In this document: in pieces, positions 31,492-40,902 of the stretch
Numbering within the stretch: the stretch's first letter is position 1
Layout: each line of letters starts with the position of its first letter
Assembly: GCA_009829735.1 (NCBI GenBank)
Contig: CM020620.1
Coordinates: 16,093,186 to 16,157,185 of the forward strand
DNA length: 64,000 bases
DNA from: Pyropia yezoensis
Lineage: Eukaryota > Rhodophyta > Bangiophyceae > Bangiales > Bangiaceae
Direction of reading: 5' to 3'
The notes under the pieces: generated by a model
What the model saw: the letters and a program-made list of their open reading frames with translations, nothing else
Told to the model about the DNA's origin: nothing
The model's database searches: none
Translations under genes and position numbers: made by a program

Positions 31492-32161
31492 CAGAGGTAA
31501 ACTTTACCTCCGGGTGCACCCGGGTGTAGGGGGCCCTCTGTCTCAGAGGAACGGTGGTCTTGGACTGTGTCGTGTGGATCGTTAGCCAACACGGCTGGAT
31601 CGGACCTCCCGACGTTCGGGAAACTCTCCGGTGACGACTTTACTCCGGCGCCTTTGAATACTTGCCAGACACAGGGTGTACCTGGGGTCGCGGAGGTGCT
31701 AGAGGCACTCCAGCCAGCAGGGCCGTGGGTATCGGTGCGGGCGGTATGCCACCCCGACCCAGTCGGGTGTTCACCCTGAGGGTCTTCCTCGGACCGGTGG
31801 TTCGCACTTCGGCCACCGGGTGGTACACTCAAAGGAAACGTCCCAAGGTGAGAGGACTGTCCCCGCGAGATCCACTCGGGTTGGATTCAACTTCGGCGTA
31901 GAGCCGTCGCCAACTAGGCGGGTGAAGGACGGCGGACCTTCACTCGTCGGTGATGGGCTCGAGCCTGTGACAGGGGTCGTAGCAAGTTGCTACCCCCGCC
32001 ACCCTCAAAGAAAGTATCTTTGATCGGGAGCCAAGTTCGGCTATATCGACCAACATGAGGGACCGGTAGTAGCGGTCACCCTCAACGCGGGCGCGAGTAG
32101 CGACCCGAAGTCCGGAAAGGAGAAGCACCAAGCCAAGTCGGCCGCCTCTCCTCGTCCCCAT

Positions 32162-32340
32162 GTGAACATGGAGGGTGTTCCACCCAGGTTGAGGGTTCAA
32201 GTTGAACGCCTCTTGGACCAATATCACAAGTTGTGGGATGGTCAGTTGGGACTCATGAGAGCCACCCAACACCGGATCGAGTTGAAACCCGGTGTACCCC
32301 CTATACGCCAACAACCGTATAGGGGAGGGCCCCGTTCAAG
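32162..32340 (+). pseudogene. pol remnant: region just before the reverse transcriptase core
   Basis: Reads RVQVERLLDQYHKLWDG and then HRIELKPGVPPIRQQPYR, the Ty3/gypsy segment that immediately precedes the RT fingers. Past about 32,340 the RT core, RNase H and the N-terminal integrase are missing and the sequence joins integrase C-half code in another frame. This marks a deletion junction at about 32,340-32,390. A possible protease DTG remnant (LPDTGCTW) is near 31,660. Confidence 0.7.
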
Positions 32341-32385
32341 GGCCCTCGTTAAGGACCGCAATTTGCGTCTGTACTGTTTCAGGGA

Positions 32386-33258
32386 GTGCTGGATATGTTG
32401 GGGGTTAAGGCAAACTATGCTACCCTCTACCACCCGCAAACCAACGGGCAGGTGGAGCGCTTCAACAAAACTATTGTTCGGCAGCTGCGCCACTATGTGA
32501 GTGAGCATGTGAAAACGTGGGACCGATACATTTCTATTCTTACCACTGCCTACAATTCGCAGGTTCACTCATCTACCGGGGAAGTACCCCTCGCTTTTGT
32601 GACCCCCCGTCGCGTGCGGTCTATTGCCGTGCGGCGGCCGCTCCCAACTAGGGAGGATGGTGGCAGAACGCCTACTCCTACTGAGAGTAAGGCGGAGTTC
32701 GCTGCTAGGCTTGAAAAGCTCATCCCTAAAGTCAGGGCTGAGATGGACAAAGCACAAAAGCGCTACAAGCGTACCTTTGACAAAAAGATGCGCAATGCTA
32801 AGCATGTCCCCGAGCAGGGTGACTGGGTACTGGTTCACTCACACACCCCAACTGGGGGTAAGTTGGTATTCCAGACGAAGGGGCCGTACCAGGTCCTTCG
32901 TACGGATGGGCGGCGCTTCACCATCAAGAGTGACGATGGGGTCCGCACAGTAACCGGACAGGACGTGGTCAAAGTTGCACCACCGCCTGCGGGCGACCCA
33001 GCTTGGGCGCGGGCATTGGAAGCGTGGCGCCTGCCCTCGCTGCCTGCGGCCAAACAGGGCCCGCAGGAGAACGTGCTCGATAAGTTCATCGACCACGGCT
33101 GGGATGAGGACACAGACCGCCTCATGTTGAGGGTGCGTTGGTTTGGCTACGAAGCCAAGGATGATACGTGGGAGTATGTGGAGGACCTTCCCGCTGAGAA
33201 GGTCCGGGCATACTGTGCCCGGAATGAGATAGACCCTAGCAGCCCTCCCTCAACGTGA
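32386..33258 (+). CDS. Integrase C-terminal half with chromodomain
   Basis: The frame opens within the deletion junction, so there is no genuine start. LGVKANYATLYHPQTNGQVERFNKTI is the end of the DDE integrase core, including the catalytic Glu of NGQVERFN. KRYKRTFDKKMRNAKHVPEQGDWVLV and the following strands are the GPY/F-type C-terminal module. The last ~55 residues (VLDKFIDHGWDEDTD, then RVRWFGYEAKDDTWEYVEDL) form a chromodomain with conserved Tyr/Trp aromatic-cage positions, typical of chromoviruses, which use it to target chromatin. The two catalytic Asp residues of the integrase are lost in the deletion, so it is inactive alone. Confidence 0.85.
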   Translation: MLDMLGVKANYATLYHPQTNGQVERFNKTIVRQLRHYVSEHVKTWDRYISILTTAYNSQVHSSTGEVPLAFVTPRRVRSIAVRRPLPTREDGGRTPTPTESKAEFAARLEKLIPKVRAEMDKAQKRYKRTFDKKMRNAKHVPEQGDWVLVHSHTPTGGKLVFQTKGPYQVLRTDGRRFTIKSDDGVRTVTGQDVVKVAPPPAGDPAWARALEAWRLPSLPAAKQGPQENVLDKFIDHGWDEDTDRLMLRVRWFGYEAKDDTWEYVEDLPAEKVRAYCARNEIDPSSPPST

Positions 33259-33369
33259 GGGAAGGCCGAGTAACAGTGCCAAGAGAGTGCTTCAAGTCGA
33301 AGTGGTACGCAGAGTGGCTTTTAACTACAGCCCTAACCCTCACACTCTCACAACAAAGGCAGCTGCCAA

Positions 33370-35313
33370 CTAGGCATGCATGCTAGACTCTCCAACCCCA
33401 CGGCCCTCGCCCTCACGTAGAGGCGAGCGGCAAGACCCACGGCGATAACGCTCCCCACCAGTCGGCGGGGCCGGCGGCTCCAAGTCGGAACCGCCGCGCC
33501 CCTCACGGTCGCGCAAGTGGCGACGCCCGCGGCTGCCCTTCTGTTGAGTCTTGCGCGCAAGTTGGCGACGCAGACGTCGGACCGACTCCGACTCTGACGG
33601 AGTCGAGGACTCCGAGACGGAGTAACACAACTCGTCTTCCGACACGGAGGGAGAGCGCCGCGAGTGTCGGCGACGACGGCGAGGAGGCGAGTATGCCCGG
33701 CTCGCGCGACGTTTGCCACGCCCAAGTGGGGCTGGCTGGGGCATAATAGCCCCAATGCGAGCCAACTCGGCCGTCATAAACTCCGCCACCGACTCGCAAC
33801 TCGCGGTCGCCACTGCAGTACGAACGCGCTCCTGAAGTTGAGGAGTCTCGGGACTTTGAAGGGTTGCGGTCGACGCGGCCAACCAGGAAATGGTGCGCAC
33901 CAACGTGGTGATCATCATCTCTGAGGTTAGAGGCGTGTGCGGTAACACCAACTTGGGGTATACCGTCAGGAGGGTGGCCCCCAAGTTGGGGGACATCGGG
34001 GTGGACGACTCAACGGCCACGCTAATCGGGATGTCCCCGTGCGGCTGGTAGGGGACAGGAGGAAGCGGAGGGGCACGCCGAGGTGGCGGGACCCGGGTGT
34101 AACTGCGACCCCGACTTGGGGCCCCCGCAGTGGGTTGAGTCATATGGTCATCATATGAGGGCACGGCCATAACTATGGGCTTGTCCGGGGGTGGCGCAGT
34201 GTGGCGATCCACTACCGGGGCATACGGGTAGTCCCCGATGCCCAACCCCTCTCGTAGGACCACACGGCCGTCGTGAAGTTCACGAGCGACCCACACGAAC
34301 TGGCGAAGTGCGCCATCGTCCTTGGGCCCACGAGTGGGGCGGCGCAACTTGTGCTCAATGCTCTCCCACTCGATGAACTTGTGGAGGCGGAGCATCTCCT
34401 CAAGCAGAGTGAGTTGTCCTGATGAGCACCCCTCAGCAACTAGCTGAGGGGTGAGCTGCTCGAAACCTTGGATAAGCCGGGGGGGGAGATGCCAGAGCAT
34501 CCCCCGCCGCTGAACATACGACACCCAGGTCGACATGACCTCGAGGAGCCACTGGGTGGCCAACATGGCCCACACCAGGTGATCAGGGCCAGCCGTCAAC
34601 ATGACGGAGCCGAAGTGGTCAAGCAACCGTGGCAGCAACGCCGGGAACCCGTAGGGGACCTCTACTTGAGGCCACCACTCGGGCTTCTTCGGATAGTACT
34701 GCTCCTTACTGGCAGCAGACTGCTGAGGAAACTCAAGTTGAGCCGAGGTCACCAAGTAGGGACCTCGCCGGAAGTCCTTCTCCATCCGCACATCAAAGTG
34801 ATGAGTGTGCGGATTGGCCTCGTGAAGGTACGGGGGGCGAGTTGCCACAGCGTCCCACGTAAAGGTCGGCAAGTCGCCGGGACCCGGGATAGTTCCCCCG
34901 CGGTCCACCATGGCCTTGGCACGCTGTACGTCTTCGACCTCCTCGTCGTCCAGGAAGGCAAACTTGTACGTACTGAAGCCGGCAGGGAACCCGACCCTAC
35001 GGGGATACTTCTTCCGTAGGCGGTCCCATACCCGACCCATCGCTGCGCCAAGTCGGCCACAGCGAAGAACAGTCAACCCCTCCTCATAGAGAGGCCAAGC
35101 GGGGTAAAACCACCGCCCCAAGGCCTCACGCGGGACAACTTGTCCCGCCTCCGGGGGAGATCCCGCCGTCAACCCAAAGCCGGGTGACGCGGGAGTCCCA
35201 TCCCCCGGAGCGATCGCGGAGCCCCCGCCGGAAGTCCCGGCGGGCGCTGCACCGTAGGAGGTGTCCTCCATACGCTCGTCGAGAGAGTCCGTCTCCACTC
35301 CCGGGGTCGCCAT
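33370..35313 (-). CDS. Long antisense ORF inside the LTR retrotransposon
   Basis: A 647-codon ORF on the strand opposite to pol, filling the space between the integrase and the 3' LTR. ATG 35,313 (MATPGVETDSLDERM) is the first ATG; the frame is open 62 codons further upstream. Residues about 90-330 look like a folded helical protein (RWFYPAWPLYEEGLTVLR, then VWDRLRKKYPRRVGF and LLDHFGSVMLTAGPDHLVWAM). They are followed by a Pro-rich linker, another helical part (MMITTLVRTISWLAAS), and a C-terminal Arg/Ser-rich basic tail (RRASRAYSPPRRRRRHSRR). That order, a helical body then a basic tail, resembles a Gag or nucleic-acid-binding protein, but I recognise no family. It would need its own antisense promoter, perhaps in the 3' LTR or just inside it. 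Confidence 0.65.
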   Translation of the reverse strand: MATPGVETDSLDERMEDTSYGAAPAGTSGGGSAIAPGDGTPASPGFGLTAGSPPEAGQVVPREALGRWFYPAWPLYEEGLTVLRCGRLGAAMGRVWDRLRKKYPRRVGFPAGFSTYKFAFLDDEEVEDVQRAKAMVDRGGTIPGPGDLPTFTWDAVATRPPYLHEANPHTHHFDVRMEKDFRRGPYLVTSAQLEFPQQSAASKEQYYPKKPEWWPQVEVPYGFPALLPRLLDHFGSVMLTAGPDHLVWAMLATQWLLEVMSTWVSYVQRRGMLWHLPPRLIQGFEQLTPQLVAEGCSSGQLTLLEEMLRLHKFIEWESIEHKLRRPTRGPKDDGALRQFVWVARELHDGRVVLREGLGIGDYPYAPVVDRHTAPPPDKPIVMAVPSYDDHMTQPTAGAPSRGRSYTRVPPPRRAPPLPPVPYQPHGDIPISVAVESSTPMSPNLGATLLTVYPKLVLPHTPLTSEMMITTLVRTISWLAASTATLQSPETPQLQERVRTAVATASCESVAEFMTAELARIGAIMPQPAPLGRGKRRASRAYSPPRRRRRHSRRSPSVSEDELCYSVSESSTPSESESVRRLRRQLARKTQQKGSRGRRHLRDREGRGGSDLEPPAPPTGGERYRRGSCRSPLREGEGRGVGESSMHA

Positions 35314-35653
35314 GGCTCTCCCCAAGTTGGGGAGAGACGCCCTGGCTACAGCGGCACGAGACCCGCCTCGAGTTGAGGAGGACTCGGATCGTGGGTAGAC
35401 GGGTGGCCTCCCAGCGTGGGGCGGCCCCGTGGAAGGTGAAGGGGAGGTGGTGGTGATGGTGAAGTGTGAACCGAGGAGAGCAAGCTGCCGAGTGAGCAAG
35501 CTTGAGGAGAGGGGCGGTCAACGTGACCGCCTCCACATCCGCGTTACGTACTCAAGGGGGGGGGACAGCAAGTCGCGCCCCCAACGCCGAGACGTGCGTT
35601 TACGCACCCCCTCACAGGGCCGACCGGGTCGGTCGGAACTGAGGAGAGGGGAG

Positions 35654-36122
35654 TGTGGCAGTATTGACCCCCAGGTAGGGGGGCAACACGTGCCATGCAA
35701 GGGGCGGCAGGCCACTAGCCTGATCCGTTCCCCCCCCTGCATTTGGGTCCATATTCCCTAAGTTTGGGATAGTTAGCTTAGTAGTAAATCCAACTTGGAT
35801 TTGAGGGTTTTCTGCATTTATCGTCTTGAATTTTCGTGTGGCCCGGTGGGCAGGTGCTGGGGTGGGAGATTCTGAGTGGCGAGATTCTGAGGGGACCCTG
35901 GGGGGATAAGGGGAGGGACAGCGGGGCTTGGCCCTGCGTCCCCGTCCCGACCAAGAAACTGTTGGACCACACACCATCCTCTTGTTTGTCAGTGGGGGGT
36001 TTGCCCCACAACAGGGACAGAGTGTGTGGGACTTGCACTTCTTCCGGTTCCCCCGACACGGGAGGCAGCCCTTGTACACCGCCCCAACTTGGGTGTCGTG
36101 TGTGCAAGTGGTTTTTGCCACA
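35654..36122 (+). repeat. 3' LTR, 469 bp
   Basis: Begins TGTGGCAGTATTGACC directly after the purine-rich tract and ends TTTTTGCCACA. It has the same length as the 5' LTR and the solo copy near 63 kb. The GGGGT target duplicate follows. Confidence 0.93.
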
Positions 36123-37710
36123 GGGGTGTCGTCGACTGGCACCCGTCCCCGGCCTTCGCTACAGCCTGAGTGCCGCCCACTTTCGCGAGGCCAGCGGCGG
36201 TAACTTTTTGGCCCGTGCGTGGAAGCAGTGGCGGGCACGCAGCGGTACTGGGGCGGGACCGGTGGCGGCGGCAGTGGCGGGACTGGTGGCGGCGGCGGGT
36301 GATGGAGGCGGCGTCGCTGGCCACCTACCGCCCGTCGACTTGGCAGCAGTACACGGCACGATGCGTACCGGCGACGACGGCAAACACCTGCAGGCAACGC
36401 TCGAGTGGGCCGCCCGTCGCGACACGGCCGCGTACGGCCAGCGATTTGGCGCCCAAGCCACGCGACACCTGCGGGCGGCGCGTGTGCGCAAGGCCATCCA
36501 ACGCGGCCGCTTTGCTGCCTCCGTGGCGCGGGACCTGACCGGCGGCCTCCTTCGCCGGGTCCGTGGCGGCGGCGCGGTCGTCGTGGCCATGGGCACCGAG
36601 CGCGTGCGCGGGGGGGACGCCTGGCTCCGCCGCCACCTCCGACGGCTGTGCTGGTTTGTCGACCAGGACGAGTTCAACACGAGCCAGGCGTGCTCCGAGT
36701 GTCACGACAAGATGGTGCTCATCTACTCGACGGGCAACTCCCCCCCCAAGATTCCAAGAGAGCTGTATGGGCCGCCGGCCGGCTCTCCGGCGTCGACACG
36801 GCGTGTACGGATGGCGGCGGGTTCGCGTCGGGGGCGGCCAAAGCGGGCCCTCCCCTCTGCTACCCACGTGACGCGCCGAGGGCCGGACCCCGACGCCTAC
36901 CGCGCGGCCGTCCGAGCCACTGCCCGTGCTGCTGCTGTGGCGCGGCGCGCGGCCGCGCTGGCCGCCTGTGCCGTCGAGGACCGCGCCGTCTATGCCGACC
37001 CGAGGCGGCTGAGCGAGTGGGCGGCCAAGGGCTGCTACACGTGCTCTCTCGCGGCCCCACAAGGCCCCGGTCACCCAGCGCCACACCCGCCCGTGATTCG
37101 CAATCGGGACGACGTTGCGGCCCGCAACATTGCGTGGGTGGCCGCTCGTCGTCTCACGGGTACCCACATGTGGCCTTTCAAGCGCCCGTTTGGTATGAGG
37201 TGGGCCTGGACGACCAAGCGTCCTCCCAGTGGTGTTCCCGTCCCGCATGTACGTCGCACCCGTGCGACTACGCGGGTCGATGTATGGCCCGTACTGGCTG
37301 CAGTGGACACTGTCGTCGACGGTGGTGGTGGTGGTGGTGGTGGTGGTGGTGGTGGTGGTGGTGGCGGTGGCGGCGGAGGTGGTGGTGGTGGTGGTGGTGG
37401 TGGTGGTGGTGGTGGTGGTGGTGGTGGTGGTGGTGGCGGTGGCGGTGGCGGTGGCGGTGGCGGTGGCGGTGGCGGTGGCGGTGGCGGTGGCGGTGGCGGT
37501 GGCGGTGGCGGTGGCGGTGGCGGTGGCGGTGGCGGTGGCGGTAGGGGGGTTGTCGACGGCGACGCGACGGCGGCGTCCTGTACGACGCGACGCGGTGCTC
37601 CTGGTGGGGAACGGGTGGCGGCGGCCGGCAGTGCCATGGACGGGGTACGTCGGGCGGAGACGGGGGCGACAGACGCGCCCCGTGGTCTGGTGGACACTGC
37701 AAGACGCTAA
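36123..37710 (+). pseudogene. Fanzor, 3' part with RuvC-II, zinc ribbon and RuvC-III
   Basis: Continues the gene that begins at 28,221; 36,123-36,127 is the second copy of the GGGGT target site. The segment starts with RYSLSAAHFREASGG, a recognisable Fanzor/TnpB helical element. Then come VVVAMGTERVRGG (RuvC-II region, Glu at joined residue 1085), DEFNTSQACSECH (CxxC at 1116), GCYTC (second CxxC at 1230) and RNRDDVAARNI (RuvC-III, catalytic Asp1255). The usual Asn of RDxNAAxNI is Val here. After the RuvC-III helix the frame enters a (GGT/GGC)n tract coding for about 75 glycines and then a short tail to TAA. The poly-Gly tail may be a late microsatellite expansion. With the insertion in place this half has no start of its own. 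Confidence 0.8.
37318..37544 (+). repeat. (GGT)n / (GGCGGT)n microsatellite
   Basis: About 225 bp of GGT and then GGTGGC repeats at the 3' end of the Fanzor frame, encoding poly-Gly. All six frames stay open through it, which produces long artefact ORFs on both strands. Confidence 0.95.
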
Positions 37711-38614
37711 GACAGCGCACATCTTGCCCGTGACCCTCACCTACCACGGGGTGCGTCACCCGCCCCCTTTTTCGCCGACGAGCCAATTATGGGTAATTGT
37801 CTGCCGTTCACTAGCAGGTTAGACGCCGGCTTTTCCCGGGGACCTTTCCCAGGATGAGTCGGATGTTTCCCGGAGGGGTTCAACCGATAGTTCTCCACCG
37901 AGACAAGATCAGCTGAATTCATGGAACTTCTCTCGCTCTCGCTGGGTTCATACCAATAATTTAAAGGTTGACGACACACCTTCGTCGTGCTATCTGTCGT
38001 CGAATCTCGGGAAGCCGCGTGCAAGACCCGCTGTATAATCGCTGACATTCAATTTGACACGTCTACGCCACTTCTCGCGCCAACGCTTTTGAAACCTAAA
38101 ATTGAAGTGGCGCGGCCCGCGGCAGTGGGGTCGCCCGCGGCCGTTCCAGCGACCCCTTTTGGCAGTGACCCCCCTTGGACGAGAGAAAAAGGGGGCATGG
38201 ATGCGGGGGCCGTGACGCGATCGTGCGTGCATCCGCGCTGCTGCTGCGCCAGAGCTGCTGCCGCGACTGCCCCTGCGGCTGCTTTATTTGTGGTGCGAGT
38301 GGAGCGGGACCTGGTTGGACAGGAGGCGTTACCGTCATCCCCTGCGCTTCCTTGCGTGTGTGCGAAGCGGTTGTCTTGTCGACGACGTGCGGTCGTGGTC
38401 GAGGCCGTCTTCCTGCTGGTGTGTCGCGTCTGTTCGTCGGCGGCGTGGCGGTCTGGTTAGCGGTTTGTCCTGTTTCTTGGTCTGGCATCACCTTCCCTCC
38501 CCACCTGTAGTATCCTGCCCCGCTCTGCCTCCCATCCCCCCTCTTGACCTGCAGCGCTCTTCGACGCCTGGCAGTTGGCCCGTCCCCCCCCTTTGCCTGC
38601 CCCTTGTTTCCACT
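37711..38614. other. Intergenic between Fanzor and RING gene
   Basis: Moderate GC, with no supported gene. The 3' flank of a Fanzor gene can carry the guide-RNA scaffold in characterised systems; I see no obvious hairpin that would define one here. Confidence 0.3.
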
Positions 38615-39274
38615 ATGCCGCCGATTGCGGCCGCCCTCTTCACCGCCACCCTCGTGATTGCCCTCATCCGCCGCCGCCGTGCGCGCGCCGCGCATGTGTC
38701 GGTGACGGCAGACGTGACGTCCCGGGCGGTGGCACGGTTGGGCGCCCTCTTCCCGGACGCGCCGCCCCCCCCAGCGCCCTCCCCCCCCTGTATCATCTGC
38801 CTGGAGGACCTTGACACTGATCGCGTCCGCACTCTCCACTGCCGTCACACCTTCCACGCCGCCTGCCTCGACGAGTGGGTGTCGGCCGCGACGGCCGCAC
38901 ACGTGTCGGGCGACGGCGGCAGCGGGGATGAGAGTGGCGGCGGCGGCGGCGGAGGCGGCGGCGACGGGTCACAGCGGCCGTGGATTTGGCATGCGCCCCC
39001 CGGGTGTCCGGCGTGCCGCTCCCGGCTGCCCGTCGTGGAGGCGGACGATGTGATGGACCTGGCCAAGCGGGCGATTGACTGTGGGGGCGGGGAGAACTGG
39101 GCCATGGCCCTGCTCGTCACCCACGCGGTGCCGACGCTGAATGACTCATCGTTTGGGGGGGGTCGGGGGGGGCTGATGGAGCGCTGGCAGGCAGAGGACG
39201 ACGCACGCGCGGCGGCGGTGGAGGCGCGGGAAGCGGCGGTGGCGGCGGCGGAGCAGGATTCTGACCTGTTTTGA
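38615..39274 (+). CDS. Membrane-anchored RING-H2 protein, probable E3 ubiquitin ligase
   Basis: ATG 38,615 gives 219 residues. Residues 4-16 (IAAALFTATLVIALI) form a hydrophobic signal-anchor followed by RRRR, so the rest would face the cytosol. The RING-H2 finger starts at CIICLED, continues LHCRHTFHAACLDEW with all of C-H-H-C present, and ends CPACRSRLP. A loop of about 45 residues, mostly Gly/Ser, is inserted between the fifth/sixth and last ligand pairs, longer than usual. The C-terminal helix is Ala/Glu-rich (DDARAAAVEAREAAVAAAEQ). RING-H2 proteins bring an E2 enzyme to a substrate. The frame is open upstream of the ATG, but that part looks like a leader. Intronless. Confidence 0.8.
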   Translation: MPPIAAALFTATLVIALIRRRRARAAHVSVTADVTSRAVARLGALFPDAPPPPAPSPPCIICLEDLDTDRVRTLHCRHTFHAACLDEWVSAATAAHVSGDGGSGDESGGGGGGGGGDGSQRPWIWHAPPGCPACRSRLPVVEADDVMDLAKRAIDCGGGENWAMALLVTHAVPTLNDSSFGGGRGGLMERWQAEDDARAAAVEAREAAVAAAEQDSDLF

Positions 39275-40902
39275 CGCCGCCCCCAGCGTTTCGAATTACC
39301 ACTGGTGGGCGGCGTTGCAGGTCGCCTGCCGTCGGCCGGGGGGGGAAGCAACTGCGGAGGGAAGGGAGGGGGGTGCAGGTTGCGCAATGGGTTGCCGGGG
39401 CGAAGGCGGGGCGGTGGTGGTATCTTGGGGGACTGCGGCGGTGCGGGCTTGACACATGTTCTGGTGGTAACTTGGGGCTGGGGAGGGGGTGCGTGGCAGG
39501 GGGACTTTTTTAACTTCTCGAGCGGGCCGACGTGAAGCTGCTGTGCTGTTGCACTCTGGCAGGGGCTGTGTCGGAACGACGGACGGCGCTGGCAGAGGTG
39601 GGTGGAATTCAAGCACGCTGCCGCTCGACTGGTGTTCGGCGGTGTGCCTGTTTCCGCGTTGTGGGTGGTGGCGAGTGGTGCTGTTCTGGCCAGCAGTCGG
39701 GTGGCGCCGTCTGTGGCTTTGCCACAGCCCGCGGCGGCCGCACATTGCCACCCTGATGGGCCGCCTTGAGTTTGGTTGGTGATGCGGTCATCTCGACCCA
39801 GCGTGGCTTGCGCCGGTGACGGCTTTGGTGACCCGTGCGCCGTCGTGTGGCGATGCGTACGCCGCGCCGCGGTACGGGCTCACCTACGCCCTCGCCCGCG
39901 GCGCGGTGCGGGCGCTCGGCGGGCGGCGGGAAGCGGGCGGGGCGGGCCACGCGCCATGCGGGTGGGCTGGCTGACATGGGGGGGTGGCTGACTACGACGC
40001 CGTCGCTGGCCCACATCACTGCGGTGCCCAGTGGGCCTTGGTTGGCCATTGCGGCGCGCCGGTGGGTGGCTGGCGGGCACGTCGGCTGTTGGTGGCTCAC
40101 GGCCGGGCGTGACAGCAGGGTCCCCGCTTGGCGTGGGCGGCGTTGGTCCCCGGTACGCGTGGCATTCTCCGGTACGCGTGGCATCGAGTCTCCTGCACGC
40201 ACGGCGATGGTGCCTACCGGGGGGTGGTGCGGCGGCGACTGTCGGCAGCTGCGGCTTGTTTTTTCTGCTGGTTTACCCATGAGCGGCGGGTCCGCGCGGC
40301 CTGCGCTGCCCCGCTGCCATGGAGGTCGCGGCAGCTGGACGCGCCGAAAACACCGCCGCCGTCTGCGGTGACAGCCTGACTACGACGCTCTGAGACGAGT
40401 GGCACGGAGAATGCCGAGGTTGGCGCTCCTCCCCGCCGCCGTCACTGCCATGCCCGTGGGTCCCCGGTGGCGGCTTTCGCCACAACGAGAGGGCACCTAC
40501 CGCACCCCACCTCCGGCCACGTCTGGACTCGCCCAGGCACGGCTTTTGTCACGGAGGCTTTGCGGTCCGGAAATTTTGTGCTGCGTTCTCTGTTTACTCT
40601 TCCTTGTTTTTTCTCGTATGTTTGGGCTCTCGTCTGGGTTGACGGCGTGCCGTCCCTTTCTCTTTCTCCGGTACGTCCTCAAGAGTTTTTTCGTTCGTTC
40701 ATCCCCTCGTGCGCCTGTGCCTGCCCCCACTACCACTTTCGCGCAGAATCTCCCTCTCTCAGCATGGGAAGCGTGGAATGCCGAGCTCCTCCACGGTCAC
40801 GCCCTCGACGCCCTTCTCGGGGGACTGTGGCCTATCCGTCAGCCCCCCACCACACCACCACGCTCCCACCTACGATGCCCCACCTACGGGCGCTCGAGGG
40901 CG
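39275..40902. other. Intergenic, convergent gene ends
   Basis: Lies between the 3' ends of the RING gene (+) and the Myb/SANT gene (-). Open frames exist on both strands (for example + 39,835-40,371) but have no motif and look like GC-rich chance frames. A direct GGTACGCGTGGCAT repeat occurs near 40,150-40,185. Confidence 0.35.

Larger units (their letters stand above)
31003..36122 (+). mobile_element. Ty3/gypsy chromovirus, internally deleted, in Fanzor gene
   Basis: A 5,120-bp element bounded by two 469-bp LTRs in direct orientation and a perfect 5-bp target-site duplication GGGGT (30,998-31,002 and 36,123-36,127). Inner structure: LTR, putative primer-binding site from 31,474, a defective pol (pre-RT fragment then integrase C-half and chromodomain), a long antisense ORF, a polypurine tract GAGGAGAGGGGAG (35,641-35,653) and the 3' LTR. 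I see no gag and no RT core, RNase H or integrase zinc/first catalytic residues, so it cannot move alone. The LTRs differ at about seven positions by eye, indicating a fairly recent insertion. Base composition is visibly less GC-rich than the host gene. Confidence 0.9.

Noticed and set aside
36325-37786. Thr- or Arg/His-rich minus-strand ORFs and Val/Trp-rich + ORFs around 37.3-37.5 kb
   Set aside because: Artefacts of the GGT/GGC microsatellite, open in all six frames.
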